Shown: positions 25,471 through 34,564, counted from the first letter of the stretch. The stretch is DNA of 64,000 bases from Lacticaseibacillus yichunensis (GCF_003946405.1 NZ_RHOG01000010.1:1-64000); one strand, 5' to 3'. Numbers and translations: made by a program. The notes: a model not told the origin generated them from the sequence alone.

Positions 25471-26151
25471 ATGCGAAAACAACCAGATTACACAAGATTA
25501 CTGGTCGCGATGGGGTTGGCGGCGGTCGCGGGCAGTCTCGATGGTTACACGTATCTGACGCAAGGCCAAGTCTTTGCCGGCCTGCAAACGGGAAATTTGA
25601 TCTTGTTGGGGATTCACTTGGGCGCCGGACAGTGGCAGGCAGCCTGGCATTATGTGACGCCACTGGTGATGTTTGGGTTAGGGACGCTGATTGCGCGGCT
25701 GATTCAGCATCGGTACCCAAAAACGGCGCGGTGGACGCGAAGCTCCGTCATGTTGGCCTATGAGCTGGGCCTGATTCTGCTTGCCGGGGCGCTTGCGACC
25801 TTGACGTCCCTGCCTTGGGTAACGGGCTTGCTGTCGATGGTGGCCGGCACGCAACTGCAGGAATTTCGTGAGTTGCGCGGCAAGCCTTTCACTCCGTTAA
25901 TGATGACTGGGAACCTTCGGACGTTTGTCGAGGCGCTATATGATCTTTGGATTCGGCGGGATCGTACAGCCAAATTGCGAGCGACCAACATGGGCGGGGT
26001 CCTCCTCGGATTTTTGGCTGGCGTTGCGTTGGCCGGGGCATTGCAACCATTTTTGCAGCAAGCCACAATCTTTGTGACAGCGGGGCTGGTGGTGCTGGTG
26101 CTTGTTGCCGGTCATTTGCCCCGGATGCGGCAAGCTCATCAGACGGATTGA
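25471..26151 (+). CDS. DUF1275 (YoaK-like) membrane protein
   Basis: A 226-residue protein with six or seven membrane segments and the family opening AVAGSLDGYTYLTQGQVFAGLQTGNLILLG. DUF1275 proteins are widespread but of unknown function; a transport role has been proposed. AAAGGAGGGG precedes the ATG. Monocistronic, with its own terminator. Confidence 0.88.
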   Translation: MRKQPDYTRLLVAMGLAAVAGSLDGYTYLTQGQVFAGLQTGNLILLGIHLGAGQWQAAWHYVTPLVMFGLGTLIARLIQHRYPKTARWTRSSVMLAYELGLILLAGALATLTSLPWVTGLLSMVAGTQLQEFRELRGKPFTPLMMTGNLRTFVEALYDLWIRRDRTAKLRATNMGGVLLGFLAGVALAGALQPFLQQATIFVTAGLVVLVLVAGHLPRMRQAHQTD

Positions 26152-26177
26152 GACATTTAATAGGAACAAACGCGAAT

Positions 26178-26212
26178 GGCGCAGGACGAAAACAGGTCCT
26201 GCGCCTATTTGT
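26178..26212 (+). terminator. Terminator after the DUF1275 gene
   Basis: GGCGCAGGAC (26178-26187) pairs perfectly with GTCCTGCGCC (26196-26205), then TATTTG. Confidence 0.85.
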
Positions 26213-26398
26213 GTCTTGCTGTGCCCGATTTTTCCAAGCACGTGGAACAAACGTTTGTGAAATGAGAGCTTCCACAGAAAACGGTTCGGTGTTGCCGCTT
26301 TCATAGACGGCTGTTCCTCATGAGCAGGGGACCCGGATGACAGCAGGGGAATCGCGGCTTAGTAACACCTGATATTTTTAGGATTTCATCCCAATTAG

Positions 26399-26428
26399 TT
26401 CACACTATTATCACATTTTAACTCTAAT
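26399..26428 (+). promoter_or_regulatory. Candidate promoter of the importer-ligase operon
   Basis: TTCACA (26399-26404), 18-base spacer, TCTAAT (26423-26428). The 190 bases before it contain short self-complementary stretches (GCTGT...ACAGC, CTCATGAG) but no riboswitch I recognise. Confidence 0.35.
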
Positions 26429-26457
26429 GTTGTTCTCATACGTCAGGAGATGAAGAG

Positions 26458-27270
26458 ATGGAAAATGTGACAGGAATGACGAAAACAAAGAAAACTCATA
26501 GACCGCTTTCTTGGCAGCGGGTGTTGCCATGGGTGATTCCCGTGTTGATCATCCTTGCATGGCAAGTGGCCGTGTCGGCAGGCTGGCTGAATAGTAATCT
26601 GTTGCCATCACCGCTGGCTGTTTTGCAAGATGGGGTAAAACTAGCCGCGTCCGGTGAGCTGATGAAAAATGTCAGCATCAGTCTGTTTCGCGCGTTGACC
26701 GGTTTTGCGATCGGCGGGTCGATCGGGTTCATCCTCGGCATGGCAAATGGTCTGTCGAAAGTTAGCCGCGCGCTTTTTGACTCCACGATTCAGATGCTTC
26801 GCAACATCCCGCACTTATCCCTTATTCCATTGGTGATCATTTTGCTGGGCATCGGCGAAGGGGCGAAGATCTCGCTGGTCGCGGTCGGCGTCATGTTCCC
26901 AGTCTATATCAATACTTATCACGGCATCACGCGGGTGGACCCGGAGCTCATCGAAATGGGCAAGGCCTATGGGTTGAGCAAGCGCCAACTGCTCGCCAAG
27001 GTGATCTTTCCCGGGGCGCTGCCGACGATCTTGGTCGGCATCCGCTACGCACTTGGGGTGATGTGGACGACGCTGATCGTGGCTGAAACCATCTCCAGCT
27101 CCAGCGGCATCGGCTACATGGCAACCAACGCGCAGGAGTTCATGAACATGGATACCGTCCTGCTTTGCATTTTGATGTATGCGCTGCTGGGCAAGGCTTC
27201 TGACCTGATTGCTAAGGCGCTTGAAGACATTTGCCTCGGCTGGCAGCAAACAGGAAGGAGCGAAGGCTAA
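26458..27270 (+). CDS. SsuC/TauC/ThiX-type ABC transporter permease
   Basis: A 270-residue inner-membrane permease with six segments and the EAA-type loop EMGKAYGLSKRQLLAKVIFPGALPTI that contacts the ATPase. The family imports sulfonates, nitrate, taurine, aromatic acids or pyrimidine precursors. First gene of a five-gene, overlapping operon; its stop overlaps the next start (TAATG). AGGAG precedes the ATG. Confidence 0.88.
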   Translation: MENVTGMTKTKKTHRPLSWQRVLPWVIPVLIILAWQVAVSAGWLNSNLLPSPLAVLQDGVKLAASGELMKNVSISLFRALTGFAIGGSIGFILGMANGLSKVSRALFDSTIQMLRNIPHLSLIPLVIILLGIGEGAKISLVAVGVMFPVYINTYHGITRVDPELIEMGKAYGLSKRQLLAKVIFPGALPTILVGIRYALGVMWTTLIVAETISSSSGIGYMATNAQEFMNMDTVLLCILMYALLGKASDLIAKALEDICLGWQQTGRSEG

Positions 27271-28004
27271 TGGAAACCACTTTGATCACCCTTGATCGAA
27301 TTGGCAAAACGTACGGCGACAAGACGGCGCTTCATGATGTGAATTTTACGATCTACCCCGGTGAGTTCGTGGCCTTGGTCGGCATGAGCGGCGGCGGGAA
27401 ATCCACCATTTTGCGCCTGATCGCCGAGCTTGAACAACCGACAGCAGGCACAATTACACGCGCACAGGCGGATCTGGTCGTGCGAGTCATGTTTCAAAAC
27501 GATCGGCTCCTGCCATGGATGACGACGCTGGATAATTTGTCTTTTGACAGCCATGACAAGGCCCAGCAAGACAAAGCGAAAAAAACGCTGGCAAGTGTCG
27601 GCCTCAAGGATTTTGCCGATCAGTATCCCAACCAGCTCTCCGGGGGGCAAAAACAGCGAGTCGCCTTAGCGCGTGCGTTGATGGCGGATCCCCAGCTGCT
27701 CCTTCTTGATGAACCACTGGGCGCGCTGGATGCCCTGACCCGGCGGAACATGCAACAATTCATTGGCCAAGTCTGTGACCAGGGACACCTGACGACCCTG
27801 TTGATCACACATGATGTCGATGAGGCGGCGCGCATGGCGGACCGAATCATTGTGATCAAAAACGGGACCAATGTCTATGAGGCTGCGGGGGCAAAAGGCC
27901 AAAACGCGGAAACGGTGGCCAAGGTTGCCGAAGAAGTGCTGCAGGTGATTTTGCGGCCAGACGACGACCCAACCCAAGTAGAGGCGGTGGCCGCTCGTGA
28001 CTGA
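27270..28004 (+). CDS. SsuB/TauB-type ABC transporter ATP-binding protein
   Basis: A 244-residue ATPase: Walker [11 protein letters not shown]-loop [10 protein letters not shown], signature LSGGQKQR, Walker [13 protein letters not shown]-loop LITHDVDEA, the standard SsuB-type pattern. The ATG at 27270 shares its A with the permease stop and is preceded by AAGGAGCGAAGG. It ends inside the acyltransferase gene (8-base overlap), so all three are translationally coupled. Confidence 0.9.
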   Translation: METTLITLDRIGKTYGDKTALHDVNFTIYPGEFVALVGMSGGGKSTILRLIAELEQPTAGTITRAQADLVVRVMFQNDRLLPWMTTLDNLSFDSHDKAQQDKAKKTLASVGLKDFADQYPNQLSGGQKQRVALARALMADPQLLLLDEPLGALDALTRRNMQQFIGQVCDQGHLTTLLITHDVDEAARMADRIIVIKNGTNVYEAAGAKGQNAETVAKVAEEVLQVILRPDDDPTQVEAVAARD

Positions 28005-29271
28005 TAGGACCAAGCTGATGGCGAGCGCCGCAACCCAGGCCGGCGATGCGCCGGCAGCGGCCACGCCGAAGAAAAAGAAGCCTTACCTTTACGAAGTCGA
28101 CATGATGCGGATCTTCTTCATCTTTGGGGTCTTGCTGAATCACTCGACCACCGCATTTTCCCAGCAAATGGTTAACGCCACTGGCTGGCAACATATGGCG
28201 CTATTATCGACACACTTATTGATTCATTTTACTCGGATGGGCTTCATGTTCATGACCGGGCTGGTGTTGACGCTGAATTATTATCACCGCGATGACTGGC
28301 CAACATTTTTCAAAAAACGGTTCGCCGGCTCGGGCTGGCCGTACCTGCTGTGGAATTTTGGTCTGCTTGTTTTGGCGGTGGTGCTCTCGCTACCGGGTTA
28401 CACCTGGGCGAATTTTCCAGCGACATTCTGGTCTGCGCTGATTCATGGCGATCAATTCTATCTCTACTACATCTTGGTCACGTTGCAGCTTTATCTGCTT
28501 TTCCCACTGATGGTGGCGTTGTTCAAACATTTCGAACACGCACATGGCCGCATCGTGATCATCAGTTTTCTCATTCAGTTGAGCCTGATGTTCTTCATCA
28601 AATACGCATTGCCGAGTATCGATCGCAGCAATTGGCTCTGGTGGTTCCGTGCATATGGCGTCAACGTCTTCACCTATCAGTTCTATTTCATCTTCGGGAC
28701 CTATGTCTCACTGCATTACCAGGCCGTCAGCGCGTTTATTCGCAAACATATCAAGCCGATCGCCACGGCGACCGGGCTGCTGGCGATTGGGACAGTGCCG
28801 TATTACTTCTGGAACCGCCTTGTGCTCGACCGCACGCATTCGGCCGCTGTGTCGCCGCACCAACCGTACATGCTGATCTATGACACGATGATGATCATCT
28901 TCGTCTTTTGGCTGGGTCAGCGCTATGCGGATTGGCGCAAAAATGGCATTCCGCGTTGGTTTGAAACATTTGTCAAAAACGGGGCGAAGATCTCGTTTGG
29001 CATTTATCTGGATCAAACGATCGGCCTGACGATCTTGCGGGCGCTCCTGGCTCAAGTCACGCTATCGGACACGGCGCTGCTGGTCCTGATTCCGTTTGGC
29101 TATCTGCTGGTGCTCGGCATCTCGTTTGGCATTGCGTGGTTCTGCTTCAAGGTGCCGCCATTTGGCATCCTGATTGGCCGGCCGCAGTGGCATATTCTAA
29201 AACACAATCGAAAAGGAGTCGGTGCGCATGACCGCGTTGACAGAACTGCTGTTGCAGCAGCTAGAAAATAA
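27997..29271 (+). CDS. Membrane acyltransferase 3 family protein
   Basis: A 424-residue protein with about ten membrane segments. The N-terminal EVDMMRIFFIFGVLLNHSTT holds the family motif (R near residue 38 and H near 48) used by OafA/WecH/OatA-type enzymes, which transfer acyl groups to surface sugars or other acceptors across the membrane. No extracellular SGNH domain is present. Start is GTG at 27997 or ATG at 28018. Placement between the ABC ATPase and an acyl-activating enzyme is unusual and suggests the imported or activated acid is used as acyl donor. Confidence 0.85.
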   Translation: MTDRTKLMASAATQAGDAPAAATPKKKKPYLYEVDMMRIFFIFGVLLNHSTTAFSQQMVNATGWQHMALLSTHLLIHFTRMGFMFMTGLVLTLNYYHRDDWPTFFKKRFAGSGWPYLLWNFGLLVLAVVLSLPGYTWANFPATFWSALIHGDQFYLYYILVTLQLYLLFPLMVALFKHFEHAHGRIVIISFLIQLSLMFFIKYALPSIDRSNWLWWFRAYGVNVFTYQFYFIFGTYVSLHYQAVSAFIRKHIKPIATATGLLAIGTVPYYFWNRLVLDRTHSAAVSPHQPYMLIYDTMMIIFVFWLGQRYADWRKNGIPRWFETFVKNGAKISFGIYLDQTIGLTILRALLAQVTLSDTALLVLIPFGYLLVLGISFGIAWFCFKVPPFGILIGRPQWHILKHNRKGVGAHDRVDRTAVAAARK

Positions 29272-30763
29272 TCAAACTCGTCGCATTATCAAGGACGAAG
29301 GCATGGGCCGGTGGTTCACCGGCCAGGAAATGCAGCAAGATGTTGCCGCGTTGAAAAAAATGTTCCGCGCCGCCATTTTGCGCCGCAAAGATGTGGTGTT
29401 GGTGTGCCTGCCAAACTCAGCCGTTTTTCCGCTGATCAACCAGGCCGCTTGGGACCTTGGCATTATCATTCATCCAATCTCACCCTCCACCCCGATCGCA
29501 GAACTTCAGGCGGATTGGCAAGAACATCGCTACCCATTAATGCTGGTCACGCCGGAATTGGCCGATGCTTGGTCGCTGCCGGCCTTTGACCACTTGGCGG
29601 CGCCACTCCTCTCGAATCCGACCCTGCAGGTGCTGACCTCGCGTGCGCTTCTTGGTGCCCGCCAGCCGGCTTTGCCCCAGACGCCGGATGACGATGATCT
29701 GGCGTTGATCTTGAACACATCTGGTACTACCGGCAAGCCAAAAGGGGTCGGCCTCACGCACCGAATGATCTTGAATGCGGCCCAGCACAATGCGAAGTCG
29801 AACCACATGACGGAAAATGATGTCGCCATGATCAACATGCCGATGTTTCATATCAATGCCCAGGTGATGTCCACACTTTCGAGTCGCGTGGTCAACGCGC
29901 GCATCGTGGTCACGCCGAAATTTTCCGCCTCGCGGTTTTGGGACCAGTGTGCCGAGGACCACGTGACCTGGGTCTCGGTGGTGCCGACGATCATTTCGTT
30001 TCTGCTTTTGAACGACAAGGCCAACGCCGCTTATGATCGCCTCAAGGACCAGGTCCACCTGCGCTATGTGCGTTCGAGCTCATTTGCGTTGCCACAAGAG
30101 CGGCTCCGCGATTTTCAGGCTCGGTTCCACACGCAGGTCGTTGAAGGCTATGGCATGACCGAAGCGGCGAGCCAGTGCACGATCAATCCGTTTGACGCGC
30201 CGAAGATCGGCTCGGCCGGCATTCCGTATGCCACTGATGTCGAGATCTTCACTGCGTCGGGTGCGCACACCAAAGCGGCTAATGTCCTTGGCGAGATCGG
30301 GATCCGCGGCGATCACGTGATCACGCATTACATGGATCCTAATCTGGAGTCTTTTAAAAATGGCTGGCTTTTGACGGGTGATCTCGGTTACTTTGACGAA
30401 GATGGCTATCTCTACGTCAAAGGACGCAAAAAGGAGATCATCTCCCGTGGCGGGGAAAAAGTGGCCCCGGCAGCGGTGGAAAATACGCTCAATGAATTGC
30501 CGTTCATTGAGCAGCTGGCAGTCATCGGCATGCCAGATGAACTCTATGGTGAAGAAGTGACCGCAGTGGTGGTCTCCACGACGCCTGGCAAAAACGAGGC
30601 GGAAGAGCGGCAGGCCATTTTCGACTATGCCAAGGACCACCTCGCCAAGTTTGAAAGTCCCACGCGTGTTGAATTTGTCAACGACATGCCGCGCAACCCA
30701 ACAGGCAAGGTCTTGCGGCCACAATTGCGCGACCAACTCATGATGGTAGGAGCAAATAAATAA
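29228..30763 (+). CDS. AMP-forming acyl-CoA synthetase/ligase
   Basis: A 511-residue ANL-superfamily enzyme. P-loop LNTSGTTGKPKG near residue 160, YGMTEAA near 305, TGDLGYFDEDGYLYVKGR near 380 and the catalytic lysine region PRNPTGKVLRP near 495 are all present, so the enzyme looks intact. It should adenylate a carboxylic acid and probably pass it to CoA; closest in pattern to oxalyl/medium acyl-CoA synthetases rather than DltA. ATG at 29228 is chosen over a GTG 6 bases upstream for AAGGAG spacing. Its stop overlaps the next start (TAATG). Confidence 0.88.
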   Translation: MTALTELLLQQLENNQTRRIIKDEGMGRWFTGQEMQQDVAALKKMFRAAILRRKDVVLVCLPNSAVFPLINQAAWDLGIIIHPISPSTPIAELQADWQEHRYPLMLVTPELADAWSLPAFDHLAAPLLSNPTLQVLTSRALLGARQPALPQTPDDDDLALILNTSGTTGKPKGVGLTHRMILNAAQHNAKSNHMTENDVAMINMPMFHINAQVMSTLSSRVVNARIVVTPKFSASRFWDQCAEDHVTWVSVVPTIISFLLLNDKANAAYDRLKDQVHLRYVRSSSFALPQERLRDFQARFHTQVVEGYGMTEAASQCTINPFDAPKIGSAGIPYATDVEIFTASGAHTKAANVLGEIGIRGDHVITHYMDPNLESFKNGWLLTGDLGYFDEDGYLYVKGRKKEIISRGGEKVAPAAVENTLNELPFIEQLAVIGMPDELYGEEVTAVVVSTTPGKNEAEERQAIFDYAKDHLAKFESPTRVEFVNDMPRNPTGKVLRPQLRDQLMMVGANK

Positions 30764-31746
30764 TGAAGCAGAAAAAATCACGTCTCTTGATCTTACTCGT
30801 CGTTGTCCTCGCCTTGATCGGGGTTGCCGGGTATGGCTAATGGACCTCAAATGGCGGCGCCAGCGCCAGCACCACGAAAAAGCTGAAGACCGTCACCATT
30901 GGCTATCAAAAGGCAGATCCGGTCGACATTTCCCGCCAGCGCGGTGAGCTCGCCAAGGAAATGAAGGCCAAGGGGTACAAGGTCGTCTTCAAGGAATTCC
31001 AGGACGGGACGGCGCTGACAACGGCGCTACGGTCGGGCAGCATCGATTATGCCCGCCTTGGCGACACACCGCCAGTCACTGACCAGGCACAGGGCCTCGG
31101 CTTCGTGTATGTCGCAGCCGGCTCCGATAAGGTCAAAGGCTCCGGCATTTTGGTCAAAAAGGATGGCGACATCAAAGAACTTGCCGATTTAAAGGGCAAG
31201 ACGATTGCCTACACCAAGGGCACCTCCGCCCAGTTCATGTTGTTGCAGGCACTGAAGAAGGCGGGCCTGACCACAGATGACGTGAAATTGGTGAACATGG
31301 ATCAAAGCGCGTCGAGTGTTGCATTTGCCAAGGGTACCGTGGACGCTTGGGCGACCTGGGATCCATACACCGCCACGGCTGAAGTTCAGCAAAATGCAAC
31401 GATGCTGGTGGATGATACGGGGCTGGCTAAGAACCGCGACTTCCTGCTGACAACGGAAAGCTACGAGAAGAACAACAAGGACGTGTCCAAGCTGCTGATC
31501 AAGTATTTGGCCGCCGACATGACCTGGGCGAACAACAACAAGTCTGACCTGATCACGATGTTGGCCAAGACGCTCAAGTTGTCCAAGACCATTGTGACGA
31601 AAATGGTCGATCGCCGCGATTACTCAATGGGTAAGGTGACCGATGCCATCGTCGAAGAACAACAGACCATTGCTGACGTCTTTTATGACAACGGCGTGAT
31701 CGACAAAAAGATCGACGTCAAAGACGCGGTCGCAGATCTCAATTGA
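30763..31746 (+). pseudogene. ABC substrate-binding protein (SsuA-like), interrupted by in-frame TAA
   Basis: From the ATG at 30763 the frame encodes a signal peptide (MKQKKSRLLILLVVVLALIG...) and then hits TAA at 30838-30840. The same frame resumes with WTSNGG and continues without break as a full SsuA/TauA-type binding protein to 31746 (LGDTPPVTDQAQG, then WATWDPYTA). Exactly one stop codon separates the signal peptide from the mature domain. An internal ATG at 30961 would make a truncated, non-exported protein. Either a recent nonsense mutation (for example TAT to TAA) or a sequencing error. Confidence 0.88.
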
Positions 31747-31763
31747 TCGATCGATGAGACGCA

Positions 31764-31794
31764 AAAAGCCGGCGTAATTGCCGGCTTTTTTTTG
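31764..31794 (+). terminator. Terminator of the importer-ligase operon
   Basis: AAAAGCCGGC (31764-31773) pairs with GCCGGCTTTT (31780-31789), followed by further T. Confidence 0.92.
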
Positions 31795-31842
31795 GTTCGC
31801 TGATTTGCGCGGCCTGGAAACGGACGCGTTGACTTGGTTTGG

Positions 31843-32718
31843 TTACGCAAGGTTGTGCCAGCTGGCGTACGTGGTGATCAGACTTTGCGTTCCGAGATCG
31901 CCTTGCCCAGCGGCGATGAGCGCTTGATAGAGGCGGTTGGCCTCGCGTGTGGCGGGCAACTCAATACCCAGCGCATCGGCTTCAGTCAGCGCGATACCCA
32001 GATCCTTGACGAAGTGTTTGACGAAAAATCCGGGTGTGTAATCCCCGGCAAGGATGCGCGGCCCATAATTTTCTAGGCTCCAGTTGTCCCCGCTACCGCC
32101 GCCAACGGTTTTCAGCACCGCGGCGAGATCGAGCCCGGCCGCCTGGGCGTATACCAGCATCTCGGTGAGGCCGGTCATGGTGCCGGCGATCATGATCTGG
32201 TTTGCCATTTTGGCGTGTTGCCCTTTGCCGGCTTCGCCAAAATAGGTGATGCTGGTGGCGACTTTTGCCAGAATTGGCTGCAAAGTGGCAAAGGCAGCGC
32301 GGTCGCCGCCGACCATCACCGTCAGCGTGCCATTTTTGGCGCCGATATCGCCGCCAGACACAGGCGCGTCAAGGGCGACGACCTGTTGCTTGGCCGCTTC
32401 ATTAGCGATGCGCGCCGCTAGTGCCGGGGTGCTGGTCGTCATGTCGACCACAACCTGACCTGGGTGGGTGCCGGCCAGAATTCCTTCAGGCGAAAAATAG
32501 ATCGCTTCGACGTCTGCTGGAAAACCCGCCATCGAAAACGTGATGTCGGTGGCTTCCGCAACAGCCTTGGCGGAGGCCGCCCATTTTGCGCCGTTGGCCA
32601 GAACCGCGGCCGCATGCGCCTTGGTGCGGTTGAAGACAGTGACGTCTTCCCCTTTTTTGAGCAGATTGTTGATGATTCCGGTGCCCATAATGCCCGTGCC
32701 GATAAAGCCGATCTTCAT
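31843..32718 (-). CDS. 3-hydroxyisobutyrate dehydrogenase-like NAD(P) oxidoreductase
   Basis: A 291-residue beta-hydroxyacid dehydrogenase. The N-terminal GFIGTGIMG binds the dinucleotide; DAPVSGGDIGAKNGTL is the substrate motif near residue 120, and the catalytic Lys is in GKGQHAKMANQ near 170. Family members include GarR (tartronate semialdehyde reductase) and YihU. GAAAGGAAG precedes the ATG. Substrate not determined; it is followed by nothing co-oriented within its terminator region. Confidence 0.88.
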   Translation of the reverse strand: MKIGFIGTGIMGTGIINNLLKKGEDVTVFNRTKAHAAAVLANGAKWAASAKAVAEATDITFSMAGFPADVEAIYFSPEGILAGTHPGQVVVDMTTSTPALAARIANEAAKQQVVALDAPVSGGDIGAKNGTLTVMVGGDRAAFATLQPILAKVATSITYFGEAGKGQHAKMANQIMIAGTMTGLTEMLVYAQAAGLDLAAVLKTVGGGSGDNWSLENYGPRILAGDYTPGFFVKHFVKDLGIALTEADALGIELPATREANRLYQALIAAGQGDLGTQSLITTYASWHNLA

Positions 32719-32740
32719 GTTGGTCTTCCTTTCAGTCGTG

Positions 32741-33094
32741 TCAGTTGTTGGTGACTTGGTGCGCCGCGATAGTGGGGAGGATGGCGTCGAAGGCCTTCAC
32801 GGTGTCCGCATAGGTGGTCAGCTGATCGCCGAATTTTGCATTGAACCCCTCGAGGCCATCTTCCGCAAATGCGTATTCAAAAGTATAGAGCTGGTCATAG
32901 ATCTTTGTGAATTGGGCGAGCAGGTCGTGCTCACCGGCCAGCTGCAGGGCCAGTTGAATCACGCGAAAATCGGTGTAAGCCAGTTCGAATTGAACGGCCC
33001 AGGCCCGCATGAACGGATGCTGATTTTGAATGTGCAGGAAATGGTGATCCACGGTCCACTGCAGATTGGCGAGACTATTTTGAACATCTAACAT
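32741..33094 (-). CDS. Hypothetical protein, 117 residues
   Basis: A soluble, helical, acidic protein that I do not recognise, with no signal peptide or membrane segment. It contains many aromatic residues (FMRAWAVQFELAY). It ends 22 bases before the dehydrogenase start and is probably co-transcribed with it, preceded by AAAGGGGGCG. The repeat array R6 lies upstream. Confidence 0.7.
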   Translation of the reverse strand: MLDVQNSLANLQWTVDHHFLHIQNQHPFMRAWAVQFELAYTDFRVIQLALQLAGEHDLLAQFTKIYDQLYTFEYAFAEDGLEGFNAKFGDQLTTYADTVKAFDAILPTIAAHQVTNN

Positions 33095-33156
33095 AATAAC
33101 GCCCCCTTTGCCGTAAATGTAACCGCAAAAGAGGCGAAACGCAACTGATTTGACTT

Positions 33157-33278
33157 AGGGTGTGGAGCGGGGCGCTTAGGTCTGAGTAGGTAGTTTGGCC
33201 TGGACGATTGATGGCGGACTATGCCATCGAGCGGCTGGGTCGACTACCTGTCTCAGACCTGCCCCGCGGAACCCAACT
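33157..33278 (+). repeat. Hairpin repeat copy R6a (tandem array)
   Basis: 122 bp. CGGGGC (33168-33173) pairs with GCCCCG (33261-33266); AGGTCTGAG (33178-33186) pairs perfectly with CTCAGACCT (33252-33260); apical GATGGC/GCCATC. Separated from R6b by AG. Confidence 0.88.
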
Positions 33279-33280
33279 AG

Positions 33281-33399
33281 AGGGTGCGGAGCCGAGCGTA
33301 TAGGGGTGGGTAGCTAATTTGGCCCTGGCGCATGGGGCGACCTTGCCCCGAGCGACTGGGCCAATTAGATGTCCCACCCCTGCTCGGCGGAACCCAACT
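33281..33399 (+). repeat. Hairpin repeat copy R6b (tandem array)
   Basis: 119 bp. GCCGAGC (33291-33297) pairs with GCTCGGC (33382-33388); AGGGGTGGG (33302-33310) pairs perfectly with CCCACCCCT (33373-33381); CTAATTtGGCCC pairs with GGGCCAATTAG; apical GGGGC/GCCCC. Compared with R6a, both arms carry matching substitutions. Confidence 0.88.
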
Positions 33400-33401
33400 A
33401 G

Positions 33402-33480
33402 AGGGTGCGGAGCCGAGCGTTTAGGGGTGGGTAGGTAGTTTGGGCCGGGCGTGCGATGGCCCACTTGGGCGGTCGCTTAC
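33402..33480 (+). repeat. Hairpin repeat, truncated copy R6c
   Basis: The 5' arm (GCCGAGC then AGGGGTGGG) and apical stem (GCGA..GCCC/GGGC..TCGC) are present, then the element stops immediately beside the stop codon of the aldo-keto reductase gene. The 386-base gap consists mostly of this array. Confidence 0.75.
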
Positions 33481-34476
33481 TTACCATGCATACGCTTGTG
33501 GCGCCTGGCCGCCGGGTCCTGGGAACAGCTGATCCAAACGCGCCAAGACATCTGGTGTCAGTTCAACGTCGAGCGCGTGGACCGCGGCCTCCAGTTGGTC
33601 GATCGTGCGGGGGCCAATGATCGGGGCGGTGACGGCTGGATTTTGCAATAACCACGCCAGGGCGACGGTGGATTGGCTTTCCCCGAGCTCCTGGCAAAGG
33701 GCTTCGTAGCCTTCAAGCTGCGTGCGTTGTGCTTCGCTGAGAGCTTTCGCGGCCTGGCTTCGGCGGCTGTTCGGGTCGTCATCCGGGTGGAGAATGTTTT
33801 CCGCGAGCAAGCCGCCAGCCAGCGGACTCCAAACGATCAGCCCCATCCCCAGTTCACGAACAGCAGGTAGGACCTCTAATTCTGGCAAGCGGCATAACAG
33901 ACTGTACTTATGCTGTTCGGCGACCAAGCCGAGAAAATGGCGGTTGTTGGCTTCGGCCTTCGCGTAGGCAAGATGACGTGCGCCAAAATTACTGGAGCCC
34001 ACATAATAGGTCTTGCCTTGCGCGATCACATTTTCAAAAGCCCCATAGACTTCGTTCCAGTTGATGGCCTCGTCGATATGATGCATCTGCAGCAGCTCGA
34101 CATGATCGGTCTGCAAGCGGCGCAGCGAGTCATCCAGCGAGCGGTAGATCTTGTACGCAGAAACGCCGGCCGCATCGTTGGGGCCCATTAACGGATCGTG
34201 CATTTCACCATACAACTTGGTGGCCAGCACCGTTTTTTCCCGGCGGCCGCCACCTTGCTGGAACCAGCGACCGATGATCTCCTCGGTCCAGCCTTGGTGG
34301 CCGCCTTTACCGCCGCCGTAAACATTGGCGGTATCAAAGAAGTTGATGCCTAATTCAAGTGCGCGGTCCATGATCGCATCGGCCTCTTCTTCGCTGGTGC
34401 GAGGGCCAAAGTTCATTGTGCCCAGGCACAAGCGCGAAACGCGTAGGCCAGTGTGACCCAAAGTGGTGTATTGCAT
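33481..34476 (-). CDS. Aldo-keto reductase (YghZ/Kvbeta-like)
   Basis: A 331-residue NADPH-dependent TIM-barrel reductase. Catalytic residues are recognisable: Asp and Tyr in FFDTANVYG near residue 50, Lys in LATKLYG near 85, and His in LLQMHHID near 125; SPLAGGLL is the cofactor loop. It probably reduces aldehydes or ketones. ATG at 34476 follows AGGAGGCG. Divergent from a TetR-type regulator with an operator-like dyad in the gap. Confidence 0.9.
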   Translation of the reverse strand: MQYTTLGHTGLRVSRLCLGTMNFGPRTSEEEADAIMDRALELGINFFDTANVYGGGKGGHQGWTEEIIGRWFQQGGGRREKTVLATKLYGEMHDPLMGPNDAAGVSAYKIYRSLDDSLRRLQTDHVELLQMHHIDEAINWNEVYGAFENVIAQGKTYYVGSSNFGARHLAYAKAEANNRHFLGLVAEQHKYSLLCRLPELEVLPAVRELGMGLIVWSPLAGGLLAENILHPDDDPNSRRSQAAKALSEAQRTQLEGYEALCQELGESQSTVALAWLLQNPAVTAPIIGPRTIDQLEAAVHALDVELTPDVLARLDQLFPGPGGQAPQAYAW

Positions 34477-34564
34477 AAAGCGCCTCCTGATTGACAAAAT
34501 GTAATCGCTATCTTGTTGAGCATAGTGCGCTGCGGTGTTCGGTGTCAAGTTGCATCCCTAACTT

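Noticed and set aside
25350-25763. A 137-codon frame overlapping the DUF1275 gene start
   Set aside because: It is out of frame with the conserved DUF1275 protein, which has an AAAGGAGGGG ribosome site and family motifs.
30961-31746. A complete short gene starting at ATG 30961
   Set aside because: The preceding codons continue the same binding-protein frame back to the signal peptide with a single TAA, so this is the distal part of an interrupted gene.
33157-33480. Transposon or IS ends
   Set aside because: No transposase gene or target-site duplication is visible; the units are hairpins with covarying stems rather than terminal inverted repeats around a gene.
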